This document shows positions 35,001-42,560 of a stretch of DNA of 64,000 bases, piece by piece. The position numbers were made by a program, and so were the translations under genes. Numbering within the stretch: position 1 is the stretch's first letter; each line of letters opens with the position of its first letter. Under the pieces are notes generated by a model. It saw only the letters and a program-made list of their open reading frames with translations. It was not told the origin of the DNA and ran no database searches. The stretch is taken from positions 22,718,388 through 22,782,387 of the forward strand of contig NC_087068.1 in NCBI RefSeq assembly GCF_963678635.1, written 5' to 3'. The DNA is from Symsagittifera roscoffensis (Eukaryota > Xenacoelomorpha > Acoela > Convolutidae).

Positions 35001-38000
35001 AAAAATATGTCACCTGTGATCATTTTTATAAAGTTATGGGGGTTTAAAGATTACAATTAACGCGCAATATACTTCGCGCTATTAACGCGTAAGCGGAGAT
35101 TTAATCCGTCTTAGAAATCGTTCCAAATTGGTTGAACGAAGCTTATTTGCCATAATTGATTTGTTACAAGGAATGAAATCTATCCTTTTGAATTTTATAT
35201 GGCGTGTGGGGAGATAATTTTTGTAAAAAATTTCAAATTTTAGAAAAAAAAATTCGTTTCATTTTATTTCATTTAATTTTTTAATGTTATTACTGCTCCA
35301 TAAACCTTAAAAGGCAGTCGGAACATTCAGGGCTTCGCCTTGATATGAGCAGTCTTGTTTTTATTCAAAATAGATTAATTTACAAAATACAAAATAGAAA
35401 AGAAACACTTGATCCCTTCAATGATTAAAAAATTATGCGTTGCAGCTTCTTGGTTCCCCATTACTTTATATTGATCTTCATGCATACCCAAGATTATATT
35501 TTCAATCAATTTTGTTTTTAATAGTAGTACTGATTTCTTCGTTTTTTACTAGATAGCAATGTAATTGTTGACTTTCAATTTATTATGTTAAATTCAATTA
35601 GTAGCCGCATGCATGTTTAACCAAATGGTTTTTTTTCGAATCTACATGTTTGTGAAAATATAATATATTGATAATAGAGAGTAATGAAACACCACTGGTA
35701 TACTTGAAGACTATGTTAAGTTAAAAGATTAAATAGAGAAGTAATTGAATTGGAAATGAATCTTTTCTATTCAACTAGAAAAGTGTCCCAAAGTCCAATA
35801 TACTACAAACAGACTCGCAAATGGCAGGTACCGAATCAAGAATTGAGTTTCAAATTAAACCCAAAACACAATAGCAGAAGATATCACCTACTTGTTAGTT
35901 CCGGACACAGCCCGGTGTATTCGAATGGGGATGGCGGCCAGGAGCCCGAGGGCGAGGAAGATGACGGGAATGATGAAGAAACCATCTCTAATGTACAATC
36001 GGATGTACTGCATACCCACCATCACATGACGGGGAGCTGGAACGACAACAGCTGCTATTTATTATATGGCAAACAACTTAATGAGTTTTTAAGTCGATCA
36101 ATTTTTTTGTCGGAACTACTAACCCGCGCAAATAATGAAACCATATAACTTTTAATATTAATGAAAGAACTAGAGGCGGATCATGGCTTTTCTCGAGGAG
36201 GGGGCGGATTTTCAAAAATTTTTCGAAAATTCTGCAGATTTTTTTAGGTCGAGCAATTTGATTTTTTGAGCTCTTCTAAAGCATGTTTTTTATCAAACTT
36301 CCTGCGCCGCTGGCAAGTTATTAAAAAGCAGGCCAAAAAAGGCGTTTGTAGGCATTTTTAAGAAAACTTTCATAGAAACATTACGTTTTTTTCGGCACGC
36401 TCTGGCCTTCAAAATTAATATATAATGGCGCCAATGGCGCCTTTAGAACAACTTTTGGGTTAGTCGGCCTAAAATGAATGTTATAAAACTATACCAAAGG
36501 GCAGATCCATTGGTTGGTGAGGGCTCAAATCCCTGAAAAAAGGGGCGTGCGCATGCCCTGCCACCCCTAAATCCGCCCCTGGAAAGTTCTTTTATCTTCA
36601 GATATATTTTAACTGTGAAACATTCTGACTAAATTAATCAAATTAACAAGTTTTACGTGGCTCAATAAAGTTTTTCTCAAATGCGAAATCCAAGAGATCT
36701 TGTGGCTGAAACTCAGTGACTGTCGGTTGATTGACTATGGTTGATACTGCACCACGAACTATTCTAATTCAATTTGATAAAGCTTAAAAACGTAGATATA
36801 TTCGAACTTTTTGTGCAAAGTTTGACTTCTGAAAAATGCTTGTTTTGTAGTTTTCGAAACTTCAACAAACATGTTCGAAAACTACTTAACAAAAATATTT
36901 TTTTCGCAAGTCAAATTTATGCACAAAAATTGGAACATTTCTCCGTTTTATGGTTAAGCTTTGTAAAATTGAACTAGAAAAGTACGTGGTGCAGTACATA
37001 TTCAATCAACCGCCAGTCACCGAGTTAACTGAGACATTTATAACGTACGGTCAGTGCCAGCTGGGATTATGGCGATGTACTGCACTACATACTCTGTGTT
37101 CTTCTCTACTGGTCCTATCTCCACCTCTGCTATGTTGGAGTCATTGGCCCTGTCCACTGTCACATTGAAGATTGGGTGGATGTCCTCGTTGTCAGAGTCA
37201 GACACATCGAACAGACGTAGCAGGTACTGCAGCATAAAGGTATCGGCTTAAAAATCTCCCCCTTTCAACAAAGGGGATGGAAGATTGTTAAGTAGATAAA
37301 GTTAGTCGAATTTTCGACCAATCAGAGTGCAGCAAAAATTAGAATTCGGAATAATAAGCTCTAGTGCTAATTTATTTTATTTATTTATAGCGGTGGAGAT
37401 TCTTCAGTAGATACCATGGGAGGGGGGGGGGGTTGGATTGTTAAGTAGACCCGCATAATTAAACAAATTATAATTCTCAATAACAAAAGCTTAAACAAAA
37501 ACCTTGTTATAACTTTTTGTTACCAGGCTGGTGTTTCACTTTTAATGGGAAAAACCCATACTGATCATAACAAGAGTATTAATTTTTTGAAAAGAGTATT
37601 AGCCTTTTGAAAACAAAATAGATTCCGAAGTTGCGCTGAATATCTCTCCGTGACCAAAAATTCAACGACGCATCTCTGTCAGAAAAGTTTGAAAATATTT
37701 AATTTCATTCTCGAAAGTTTGGAAATTTCTAATTTTAAGAATTTTAGTCAGAAATGTTTGAAAACACCAAAACTTAAACGAGATAGTCTTGATATAAAAC
37801 CACGGCCGCGAACCCAGAATTGCAAAAAAATTAATATGTTGAAATTTGATGGGCCAATAAAGGGAGAGGGGTGCTGGGGCAAGAGTTGCACCTGAGAGGT
37901 GAGGTTGTCGTGCTTGTCGAAGTAGACGCTGGCGGTGATTGTGCTGTCTTCGTTGCCGGAGGAGAAGGTGATGTAGGGGATCTTCCTCCACGTCTTCTCG

Positions 38001-39102
38001 TAGTACACCATCGCCCACGTCACATTGCCCTCGTCATCGTACGAGTACTCGTGGAACTGAACAGAAAACAGTTTCTGTATGTGCGGAAAATATATTGTAC
38101 AATGATTGTTTAGAAAGGAAACTGCGGGTTTCTAAATGAGCAGCTATGGAAATACTTTAGAATAGTCTTAAGCCGCAAATGGTCAAGACCTTCCACAATC
38201 GAAACCAACTTTTGAAAACCTTTCATTTGTCGTTGTCCTTTTCTATTATTGTAACTTGAGGTTGAGTCTTGAGCAATGGGACCGTTTTTAACACATGTTT
38301 TCTCATGAGAGCGATTACTTAAAAAATTAAAGCATAGAAAATTTGTTAAGATTGAAGAATGACCAAATATATCAGTTCATTTGAGGAAATAAAATAATTT
38401 AAAAAAAAAACGATTTAAGCCGCGAAAAAAAAACAAACACTTGCCGTGTAGTATGACCCATCGGGAGCATTTTCCCATTCCATCATCCTCTCCTCCCAGT
38501 CGTCGCCCGGAGGAGCGTAGCGGCTTCCGAGGAATGTGGTCACTGGTGCCACTGGGTTACCGAGGGAGTATGCCTCCACAAAGGAGTAGTTGACCAGGTA
38601 AGGGTGGTACTCCAAGTAGGCATTTCTGATGGCCGAGCGAAATTATTTTTGATACACTAATGTCACTGGGCAATAAAAAGACAAAAACAAAAAGATATTT
38701 AAGTACATACACGGAATAAATTAAAATTATCAAAATTCACTAAATTTTATGCAACAGTTAAATTTTTTTCCTTCTTTTTCTGTCAATGCTTTTGGTTTTC
38801 AAATTTTGGTAGATGAGCTAGAGTAAAACTTTTAACCATTTTAGTTCAATTTGAGGCTCTCGACATTAAAAAGGGGGATTTTTTGGCGCAAACTTTATCG
38901 GTAAACAATTTTTTAATTGCTTTCGAAGACATGTTTTGCGATTTCATTTTAAGAAAGGCAATTTAACAAGGAAATTTGAAATTCAGTAGCGGAGCATATG
39001 CGCTCGCTATTGCGCATAAAATCCATGTGTAAAATGTGAGGTTTCGCTCGGGCCTTTGGGGAAAATCTTCTCGTGGGTCCCCCGCGGAAGATGAAGTTAT
39101 AA
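19848..39102 (-). CDS. Receptor-type protein tyrosine phosphatase, single PTP domain, charged C-terminal tail
   Basis: A membrane phosphatase that should remove phosphate from tyrosines on cytoplasmic substrates. Exons, in transcript order: 39102-38968 (doubtful), 38625-38445, 38056-37892, 37226-37049, 36036-35892, 32317-32219, 31750-31594, 30961-30803, 29852-29609, 29443-29279, 26618-26497, 22274-22128, 21814-21649, 21496-21236, 20616-20479, 20056-19848. From the second exon on, every junction keeps phase, giving about 845 residues. The order is ectodomain, one membrane span, PTP domain of about 280 residues with WPD loop, HCSAGVGRTG loop and Q loop, then about 290 charged residues. There is no second PTP domain. 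The first exons, with signal peptide and start codon, were not found and the 5' end is incomplete. Introns are crowded with mobile elements. Confidence 0.92.
20479..20616 (-). CDS. Phosphatase gene, tail exon (Asp/Pro-rich)
   Basis: Acceptor ttttttcaag, donor ACG|gtaaga. Encodes GDDGGPPKDDIPDDLDDG and a stretch rich in Glu and Asp. Phase 1 at both ends matches the neighbouring exons. Confidence 0.85.
20850..21065 (+). mobile_element. hAT-like MITE, decayed partial copy
   Basis: Matches the start half of the hAT-like family seen complete at 25427 and 36171 (GCGGATTTT, TCGACCAAATTGATTTT, AAAAATTCTGC..., TTTGACCAAAAA). It lies in a phosphatase intron and lacks clear ends. Confidence 0.5.
21236..21496 (-). 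CDS. Phosphatase gene, tail exon (Lys/Asp/Gly-rich)
   Basis: Acceptor ttctgttcag, donor GCAG|gtagag. Encodes 87 residues of strongly biased composition, with alternating DK pairs (DDKDKDKDEDEEDKKK), a Gly-rich patch (SGGFSGGFGKGKK) and another DGD/DDA-rich stretch. Probably disordered. A plus-strand ORF over the same bases is a shadow of this GC-rich repeat-like coding. Confidence 0.88.
21649..21814 (-). CDS. Phosphatase gene, tail exon (Lys-rich)
   Basis: Acceptor tactttttag, donor AACA|gtgaga, phases 0 and 1. Encodes 55 residues starting with a lysine cluster (DKKKGKKEKKSKLGKKSKK) and passing into a GDDKDKDKGAEDD acidic part. Confidence 0.87.
22128..22274 (-). CDS. Phosphatase gene, end of PTP domain and start of tail
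   Basis: The first part, QYKWLHAVVAFMIKKYK, completes the Q-loop region and the last helix of the PTP domain; joined to the preceding exon it supplies the conserved Gln. It then passes directly into TRGKPRGADGDEGEDEGQAG, the start of the charged tail. The acceptor (ttttctgag) is slightly weak; the donor is AAG|gtgaaa. Phase 0 at both ends. Confidence 0.88.
22681..22908 (+). repeat. 5' LTR of internally deleted gypsy element
   Basis: Begins TGTGGTACAGCACATACTGC. Matches the 3' LTR at 25204-25425 with few differences, including one extra CACGGAG in this copy. Contains a TATA-like TTATATATATTG near 22767. Transcription from it would run antisense to the phosphatase gene. Confidence 0.85.
22983..23891 (+). 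CDS. Gypsy-type gag (intact for 302 residues)
   Basis: ATG 75 bases beyond the 5' LTR opens a 302-residue frame starting MAQPAGFMGQENRADMVIPV. The core has an FKIWLDQFMLAV-like start and a middle (FRNMVRLAKISFEKTKN) typical of metazoan gypsy gag capsid. The frame ends at TGA just before the zinc knuckles, which are separated by this stop and a frameshift. Gag would package the RNA. Helical, basic C-terminus. Confidence 0.85.
   Translation: MAQPAGFMGQENRADMVIPVFWTSASSDAPWNFKIWLDQFMLAVMVKENVNPEILLEEPKEVIDELTPLPATPGTTEDAQAVADREARDRLARDKVILENQERRKRGPKVGHNVFYNEVQRRLTSRLFLVLGTEGRKKFEQKNPHIETSKLEFRNMVRLAKISFEKTKNIMYERYRLFTGAQESGEILEFFHAALTAHAATAKMGGLEEELVRDLFISRLKNTALQDNLTFETFTPDEVLKRAIKCEQSKQTTQAFQKLVIGSSNVLQFSEPQIKTKQDPIMAVGNKNQNYRRSNMDQFKNK
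23934..24040 (+). pseudogene. Gag zinc knuckles, separated from gag by stop and frameshift
   Basis: The first cluster begins CTKCGKTFGKGHLK. After a one-base frame change the second reads CKSCNKQNHFAKMC, a perfect C-x2-C-x4-H-x4-C knuckle (23999-24040). In living relatives these lie at the gag C-terminus; here a TGA at 23889 and the frameshift near 23975 cut them off. Confidence 0.75.
24200..25083 (+). pseudogene. Remnant of gypsy pol C-terminal extension
   Basis: Discontinuous frames encode Lys/Glu/Ser-rich text with GGLNLAEKRAKPNNAGPVLV (about 24507-24566) and, near 24767, a VRRSERQ...GPSRYGNPV block of the kind found after the integrase in gypsy pol. Broken by several stops. Confidence 0.55.
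25196..25203 (+). promoter_or_regulatory. Polypurine tract of gypsy element
   Basis: AAGGGGAG directly abuts the TGTG start of the 3' LTR, the standard position of the plus-strand primer. Confidence 0.7.
25204..25425 (+). repeat. 3' LTR of gypsy element
   Basis: TGTGCTACAGCACATACTGC start. Collinear with the 5' LTR to an AAAACTTGA end, where a hAT-like MITE is inserted. Confidence 0.85.
25427..25844 (-). mobile_element. hAT-like MITE inserted at LTR end, with 8-bp target duplication
   Basis: 418 bp flanked by AACTTGAG (25419-25426) and CACTTGAG (25845-25852), a 7-of-8 match. The ends CAGGGCGGACTTAG and CTAGATCCGCACCCG are imperfect terminal inverted repeats of the CAGGGGCGGATC type known from hAT elements. 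Internal landmarks are a GGCGCCTTTGGCGCC palindrome and GCGCGCGCGC. No transposase. Confidence 0.8.
26497..26618 (-). CDS. Phosphatase gene, exon after the catalytic loop
   Basis: Continues the catalytic signature (…GRTG) as CYIILYRVKDQLDK, and ends SRMEMVQTFQ, leading into the Q loop of the next exon. Acceptor gttcttctcag, donor CAG|gtagaa. Confidence 0.92.
26729..27145 (-). mobile_element. hAT-like MITE copy in phosphatase intron
   Basis: CAGGGGAGGATCAAG at one end, CTAGATCC at the other, and the same internal order as 25427-25844, with a G10 run at 26747. No clear target duplication. Confidence 0.65.
27146..28185. other. AT-rich intron sequence
   Basis: Very AT-rich stretch inside the intron between 29279 and 26618, with no ORF or repeat recognised. 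Confidence 0.5.
28186..28596 (-). mobile_element. hAT-like MITE copy in phosphatase intron
   Basis: Same family as 25427: CCTCAGGGATT, GACCCAAAGGGTCCCC, AAGGCGCCTTTGGCGCC and a GAAAATCCTAGATCC end. It holds a G10 run (28199-28208) and a C10 run (28567-28576). Confidence 0.7.
28690..28918 (+). mobile_element. Repeat family N, decayed copy
   Basis: The 3' part (CATCACACCACACATGAG..., then ATGCTACTTGCTCAGCAACC, AACTATCC) matches the ends of the better copies at 30094 and 45628. Confidence 0.5.
28919..29190 (+). mobile_element. hAT-like MITE, truncated copy
   Basis: CAAGGGCGGATCTAAGATTT start, then the left half of the family, ending near a C12 run (29130-29141). The right end is missing. Confidence 0.6.
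29279..29443 (-). CDS. Phosphatase gene, WPD-loop and catalytic-loop exon
   Basis: Encodes HFTAWPDKGVP, with the general-acid Asp, and IIVHCSAGVGRTG, with the nucleophilic Cys and the phosphate-binding Arg. All are intact, so catalysis is expected. Acceptor acgtttcag, donor ACAG|gtgtga, splitting the final Gly codon. Confidence 0.96.
29609..29852 (-). CDS. Phosphatase gene, exon with QGP...FW motif
   Basis: Completes IATQ-GPKKDTTVAFWAMVM, the conserved PTP block, then IVCLTNLQEKDTAGRMRPKC and KYWPD. Acceptor attcccatccag, donor AGGG|gtgagt. Confidence 0.95.
30094..30663 (+). mobile_element. Terminal-hairpin repeat family N, long copy
   Basis: Starts TTCCGACCATTGAAAACGGG and ends with the hairpin TGTGC-TATTT-GCACA followed by GCAACCGACTATCCTTG. 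It has the same TTCCGAC start and hairpin-then-CTTG ending as family H but different internal sequence. Other copies: 45628-45875, 28690-28918, and an inverted end near 39605-39680. Confidence 0.6.
30803..30961 (-). CDS. Phosphatase gene, pTyr-loop exon
   Basis: DNRYLNIIPYNHSRVPLY is the substrate-recognition loop, and YINASYVPG follows. The usual KNRY is DNRY here, so the Lys before Asn-Arg-Tyr is replaced by Asp. Acceptor acctgatcag, donor ACAG|gtcagc. Phase 0 at both ends. Confidence 0.95.
31594..31750 (-). CDS. Phosphatase gene, N-terminal exon of PTP domain
   Basis: Encodes HKFKDYVKETNDKDLKAEYK and ends AHKNPK, the region leading into the pTyr loop. The acceptor (tatgatcaag) is weak; the donor is AAG|gtacgg. 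Confidence 0.88.
32219..32317 (-). CDS. Phosphatase gene, juxtamembrane exon
   Basis: 99 bases, acceptor tatgtgtctag, donor ATG|gtaacg. Encodes a basic then Gly-rich linker (SKAGRTRTRMNRQGTADNED) between the membrane span and the PTP domain. Phase fits both neighbours. Confidence 0.8.
32640..32930 (+). mobile_element. hAT-like MITE, decayed copy
   Basis: Shares TTCGCG...GCTCGCC, AAAGGCGC, TCGGCC and the ATCAAATAGGGAATCCTTTGGG end region, finishing near CACCTCTTTAAATCAGCCCTTG. Lies in the intron between 32219 and 31750-35892 exons. Confidence 0.45.
33923..34454 (-). mobile_element. Terminal-hairpin repeat family H, inverted copy
   Basis: Full-length copy in minus orientation with an intact 3' hairpin (CAGGGC-TTC-GCCCTG) and an intact 5' ACTTTCGATACGAAAGT palindrome. 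Inside the phosphatase intron between the membrane-span exon and the juxtamembrane exon. Confidence 0.78.
34851..35357 (+). mobile_element. Terminal-hairpin repeat family H, direct copy
   Basis: Near-complete copy, opposite in orientation to the one 400 bases away at 33923-34454, with the 5' palindrome and 3' hairpin slightly eroded (GATACGAAAG, GGGCTTCGCCTT). It lacks the AATTTGGGACAATT spacer seen in other copies. Confidence 0.78.
35892..36036 (-). CDS. Phosphatase gene, transmembrane exon
   Basis: Acceptor gttgtcgttccag, donor ACAA|gtaggt. Encodes a short extracellular end (PPRHVMVGMQYIRLYIRDG) and a hydrophobic span (FFIIPVIFLALGLLAAIPI), followed by RIHR as the cytoplasmic stop-transfer. 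This sets the topology: exons upstream in transcript order are outside the cell. Confidence 0.9.
36171..36581 (+). mobile_element. hAT-like MITE, complete copy
   Basis: 411 bp flanked by GAAAGAAC (36163-36170) and GAAAGTTC (36582-36589), a 6-of-8 target duplication. Ends TAGAGGCGGATCA and AAATCCGCCCCTG form the hAT-type inverted repeat. Contains GGCGCCAATGGCGCC. Confidence 0.75.
37049..37226 (-). CDS. Phosphatase gene, ectodomain exon (FN3-like end)
   Basis: Encodes YLLRLFDVSDSDNEDIHPIF, NVTVDRANDS and PVEKNTEYVVQYIAIIPAGT. The last block has the spacing of the final strands of a fibronectin type III domain, but the match is loose. NVT is a possible glycosylation site. Acceptor ttatgctgcag, donor ACC|gtacgt. 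Confidence 0.85.
37271..37447 (-). repeat. Interspersed repeat family M, inverted copy
   Basis: Minus-strand text begins CTACTTAACAATCC with a C11 run, continues CCATGGTATCTACTGAAGAA and an AGCACTAGAGCTTATTA block, and ends with a second CTACTTAACAATC. It lies about 50 bases from the exon at 37049-37226, inside the intron. Confidence 0.6.
37892..38056 (-). CDS. Phosphatase gene, ectodomain exon
   Basis: Exactly 55 codons, phase 0 at both ends. Encodes FHEYSYDDEGNVTWAMVYYE, then KIPYITFSSGNEDSTITASV and HDNLTSQ. NVT and NLT are possible N-glycosylation sites. Acceptor tttctgttcag, donor CAG|gtgcaa. The upstream intron uses a GC donor. Confidence 0.87.
38445..38625 (-). CDS. Phosphatase gene, ectodomain exon ending at a GC donor
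   Basis: Acceptor cggccatcag. Encodes NAYLEYHPYLVNYSFVEAYS and APPGDDWEERMMEWENAPDG, ending YYT. Only the donor ACG|gcaagt gives phase 0 into the next exon; the nearby gtgttt would shift the frame into a stop. Hence a GC-AG intron. Confidence 0.82.
38968..39102 (-). CDS. Phosphatase gene, doubtful upstream exon
   Basis: A strong acceptor (ttctttttacag) precedes a GC-rich stretch. One frame reads YNFIFRGGPTRRFSPKARAK and can splice at a weak TT|gttaaa into the next exon in phase. A second frame is also open. The AT-rich second half does not look coding, so the donor may lie earlier or the exon may be spurious. Confidence 0.35.
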
Positions 39103-40771
39103 CTGTAAAAAGAAGAAAACAGTGAGTCCAAACCATGTTTAAAATGAAAAACTGTAATTTGTTCACTTTTCTCAATATAGTTTTCCACAACAAATCTGAA
39201 GAATAAGGTCAATTAGTGGCTCTGTGACTGATGCTTTTTGACTTTAGTAAAAAAAATTGATGTCGGTTTCTAACGCACTCAGCTCATCATGCTTCGACAC
39301 TATTTTTCTAATTGCTAAAGCCTCAATGCGAAAATTTTATCCACAATTATCAAAGTATACATAAAAAGGCACGAACATTGTGACATATTGCACTCACACT
39401 AGCAAACTTGAAATGTTTAAATCTAGCAAAAAATGGTGCTATCTTTTCAATTGTTGAAATATTTGTTTACCCATTTATTATTCCAAGTTTTTCAGAATAG
39501 CAGAAAAAAACCGGTTTTGCAAAACCAATCACTCTTAAAAGAGTTTTGAATCTGTCTTATAAAATATATTTAATTGCTAATGCTGCACTTGCGTAGAATA
39601 ACAATAAACCAGATTCCAAACAAGAATAGCCGGTTGCTGCGTCAGTAGCACAGAATTTTCCGATCACCATAAGGAAAAAAAGTCGAAAAAAGCACAATTT
39701 TTTCCCCAAAATTGTGCCACATTATGTGTTGAAAGGATCTGAATGAAAGCTTAGAATAATGGTATACTCGATAGTAATAGTACATAAACACCAATTTTCC
39801 TCAAAACATAAAAAAAATGAAAAACTTAAAATGCGCTGAAAAGATCAAAATTTAAGTTAACTGAAATAAAACTAAGTTTTCAGGCTGAACTCAAATAAAA
39901 AATTTAACCAATTTTTCTCGAGACAGAAAAATTAATAAACGTTTTTTTTTGTTGTTCGAATCAAAATTGAAAGGGTCCCAATTTTGCGCGGAATGACGTT
40001 TAGAAAAAACTGAAAGACACCCAAAAACTAATCACATTCAGTGTAGGAAAAAACGAACACAAATTTAAAACTATCTATTTCTTTGGTACTCGAAGTCTTA
40101 CTGCTGTTGCTGTGCATATAGAACAGAGTGATAAGAAAACTGAGTCTGTCAAAAATTGTTTCAAAAATATCTTCTGTTTTAGAAACACTAATGTGGATGA
40201 TTAGTAGATTTTAACAAATTGACATCAATTGCTGAAACCAGGTAGAAACTATTGCGACATACATCGGGCTTGCTCCTTTATCGGATCCATTCTCCTATGA
40301 AATGTTTGTGATATTAGAGCCTGAATAGTCAAAAAGATTGGGCTCAACATTGAAAACGTTTTTTACAAAAAAGGTAGCACATAGTATCTGAGCGGAACCC
40401 TGAAATTTGGACATGTTCGGTAGTAAAGGTAACTTATAAATGTTCAACAACAGTAATGGTTGGAAAAGAAAAACCTGACAATTGTATTTTTTTGGGCCTA
40501 CTTTAGAAGAAAATGACAGAATTTTAACGATGGGTGCTATTTTCAGTCAAATTTTGACTTGTACCCAAATATTTTTTGAGGACATTTGTTTTTTCCATCT
40601 GTAGGATACGGTTTGCTTGTCTTCAGCTTATACTAATAACAACTTACATGTGATCGTCTTCAAGAATAATTTGGGGGGTTTTGGAATTGCTAATTTGGCC
40701 AACTTGGGAAATTTATTTAACGCGTTCGTATAAGAAGAGTGGGCAGTGCAATAAACCAAACCAAATTGAAA
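39103..40771. other. AT-rich DNA; missing 5' end of the phosphatase gene not found
   Basis: No signal-peptide exon or further ectodomain exon could be supported. An inverted end of repeat family N (GCCGGTTGCTGCGTCAGTAG) lies near 39630. Confidence 0.45.
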
Positions 40772-41305
40772 CAAGACTGCTCGTATCAGGGCCAAGCCCT
40801 GAATGTTCCGACTGCCTTTTAAGGTTTATTGAGCAGCAGTAATACACAAAGAAAAATAAATGAAATAAAATAAATTGAATTTTTTTTTTTAATTTGAAAA
40901 TTTTTTTGAAAATCATCCCCCACACGCCATATAAAGTACAAAAAGGTAGATTTTGTTCCTTGTAACACATCAATTATGGCAAATAAGCTTCGTTTAACCA
41001 ATTAGGAACGATTTATAACACGGATTAAATCTCGCTTACGCGTTAATAGCGCGAATTATATTGCGCGTTATTTGTCCCAAATTGGTCAAAATGGCCAAAA
41101 TGACAATCTTTAAACCCTCATAACTTCACGAAAAATGATCACAGGTGAAATATCTTTTCAAATTTAAGCTCCGTACAACAATACCTTTTGATTGATTAAA
41201 AAAATTCCGTCAAAAATGGCTAGTTAAAAAGTCGAAATTTGTCTGAAGAAAAAAAAACCCACCCCGAGCACAAATATTCCGTTACTTTCGTATCGAAAGT
41301 CGGAA
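40772..41305 (-). mobile_element. Terminal-hairpin repeat family H, first unit of tandem trio
   Basis: Full-length inverted copy from CAAGACTGCTCG to CGAAAGTCGGAA. The 3' hairpin loop is changed (stem kept, loop TTG). It is followed after three bases by a second copy in the same orientation. Confidence 0.82.
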
Positions 41306-41308
41306 CAA

Positions 41309-41823
41309 CAAGACTGCTCGTATCAGGGCAAAGCCCTGAATGTTCCGACTGCTTTTTAAGGTCTATTGAGCAGTAATAACAAGAAACAAATTAAATGTAG
41401 AAAAAAATTATTTTCATTAAGTTGAGATTTTTGTGAAAATCATCCACCACACGCCATATAAATTACAAAGTGGTGGATTTTGCTCCCATTAACCAATAAA
41501 TTTCGGCAAAAACACTTCCTTTTACCAATTTGGAACGATTTTTAAGACGGATTAAATTTCCGCTTACGCGTTAGTAGCGCAAAATATATCGCGCGTTAAT
41601 TGTCCCAAAATGGCCAAAATGTCAATCTTTAAACTCCCGTAACTTCACGAAAAATGATCACAGGTGAAATATCTTTTCAAATTTGAGCTCAGGACAGCAA
41701 TACCTTTCGAATGATATTTTAAAAATTCCGTCAAAAATGGCTAGTTAAAAAGTCGAAATTTGTCTGAAGAAAAAACCCAACCCGAGCACAAATATTTTGT
41801 TACTTTCGCTACAAAAGTCAGAA
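41309..41823 (-). mobile_element. Terminal-hairpin repeat family H, second unit of tandem trio
   Basis: Head-to-tail with the first copy, separated by only three bases. The 3' hairpin loop is TTT with intact stem. The 5' palindrome is eroded (ACTTTCGCTACAAAAGT on its own strand reading). Confidence 0.8.
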
Positions 41824-41826
41824 CCA

Positions 41827-42307
41827 CAAGACTGCTCCTATATTAGGGCAAAGCGCTGAATGTTCCGCTTGTCCTTTATTTCAAATCAAATAGATTTTGG
41901 GAAAAGAAAATATTGAAAACCAATAGATTTTGATATAGCAAAGTGTAACATTTTGAGTCGTACGAAACTATTCAGACCACTAGCTGGCCTCAATTCAATT
42001 GGAAACAATTTTGCTGTGCGGGATATTTTACCACGCGTAAGCAATTCGCGTTACACTCTCACCATTATGAATAAATTTTTCAAAGCGCGCATAATTTAGT
42101 CCAGAACATGGAAAACTTGCCAATTTTCAAACCCCCAAAGCTTTACAAAAAATTATCGGAGGTGAATTTTTTTTTCATTTGAGCTCAGGAAATCGATATC
42201 TTTATTGGGTTATAAAAAACTTTTGTTCAAAACTATTTTTTCGATCGTTGAAAAATGATTAAATAAAAGAAAACCACACCGAGCATAATTTTCCGTTTTT
42301 TTTCGAA
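41827..42307 (-). mobile_element. Terminal-hairpin repeat family H, third, diverged unit
   Basis: Begins CAAGACTGCTCC three bases after the second copy and keeps an ACCACGCGTAAGC block and a CACACCGAGCATAATTTTCC end, but is strongly diverged. Confidence 0.6.
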
Positions 42308-42309
42308 CA

Positions 42310-42560
42310 ATGAGGCAATTTATTTGGTCTAATTAGTGCAATAAAAGACGTTAAATTTATCCTTTTGTCTTTTGCATGGCGACTGGGGATATAAAAAGTT
42401 TTTAAATATTTTTAAAAAGCATACGTTTTTTTCTCAACTTTTTAAACCAAAATCTTTAACATCGATTTTGTTAATCAGAAAGTTTTCCAGTCATTTTTTA
42501 CTCAAAAAGTTTTTCATTGGCTCTACGGGGCAGTCATGATCTGATAAACGAGCAGTCTTG
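42310..42560 (+). mobile_element. Terminal-hairpin repeat family H, decayed 3' half, opposite orientation
   Basis: TTATCCTTTTGTCTTTTGCA, then GGGGCAGTCATGATCTG and GAGCAGTCTTG match the second half of family H in plus orientation, butting against the tandem trio. Confidence 0.5.
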
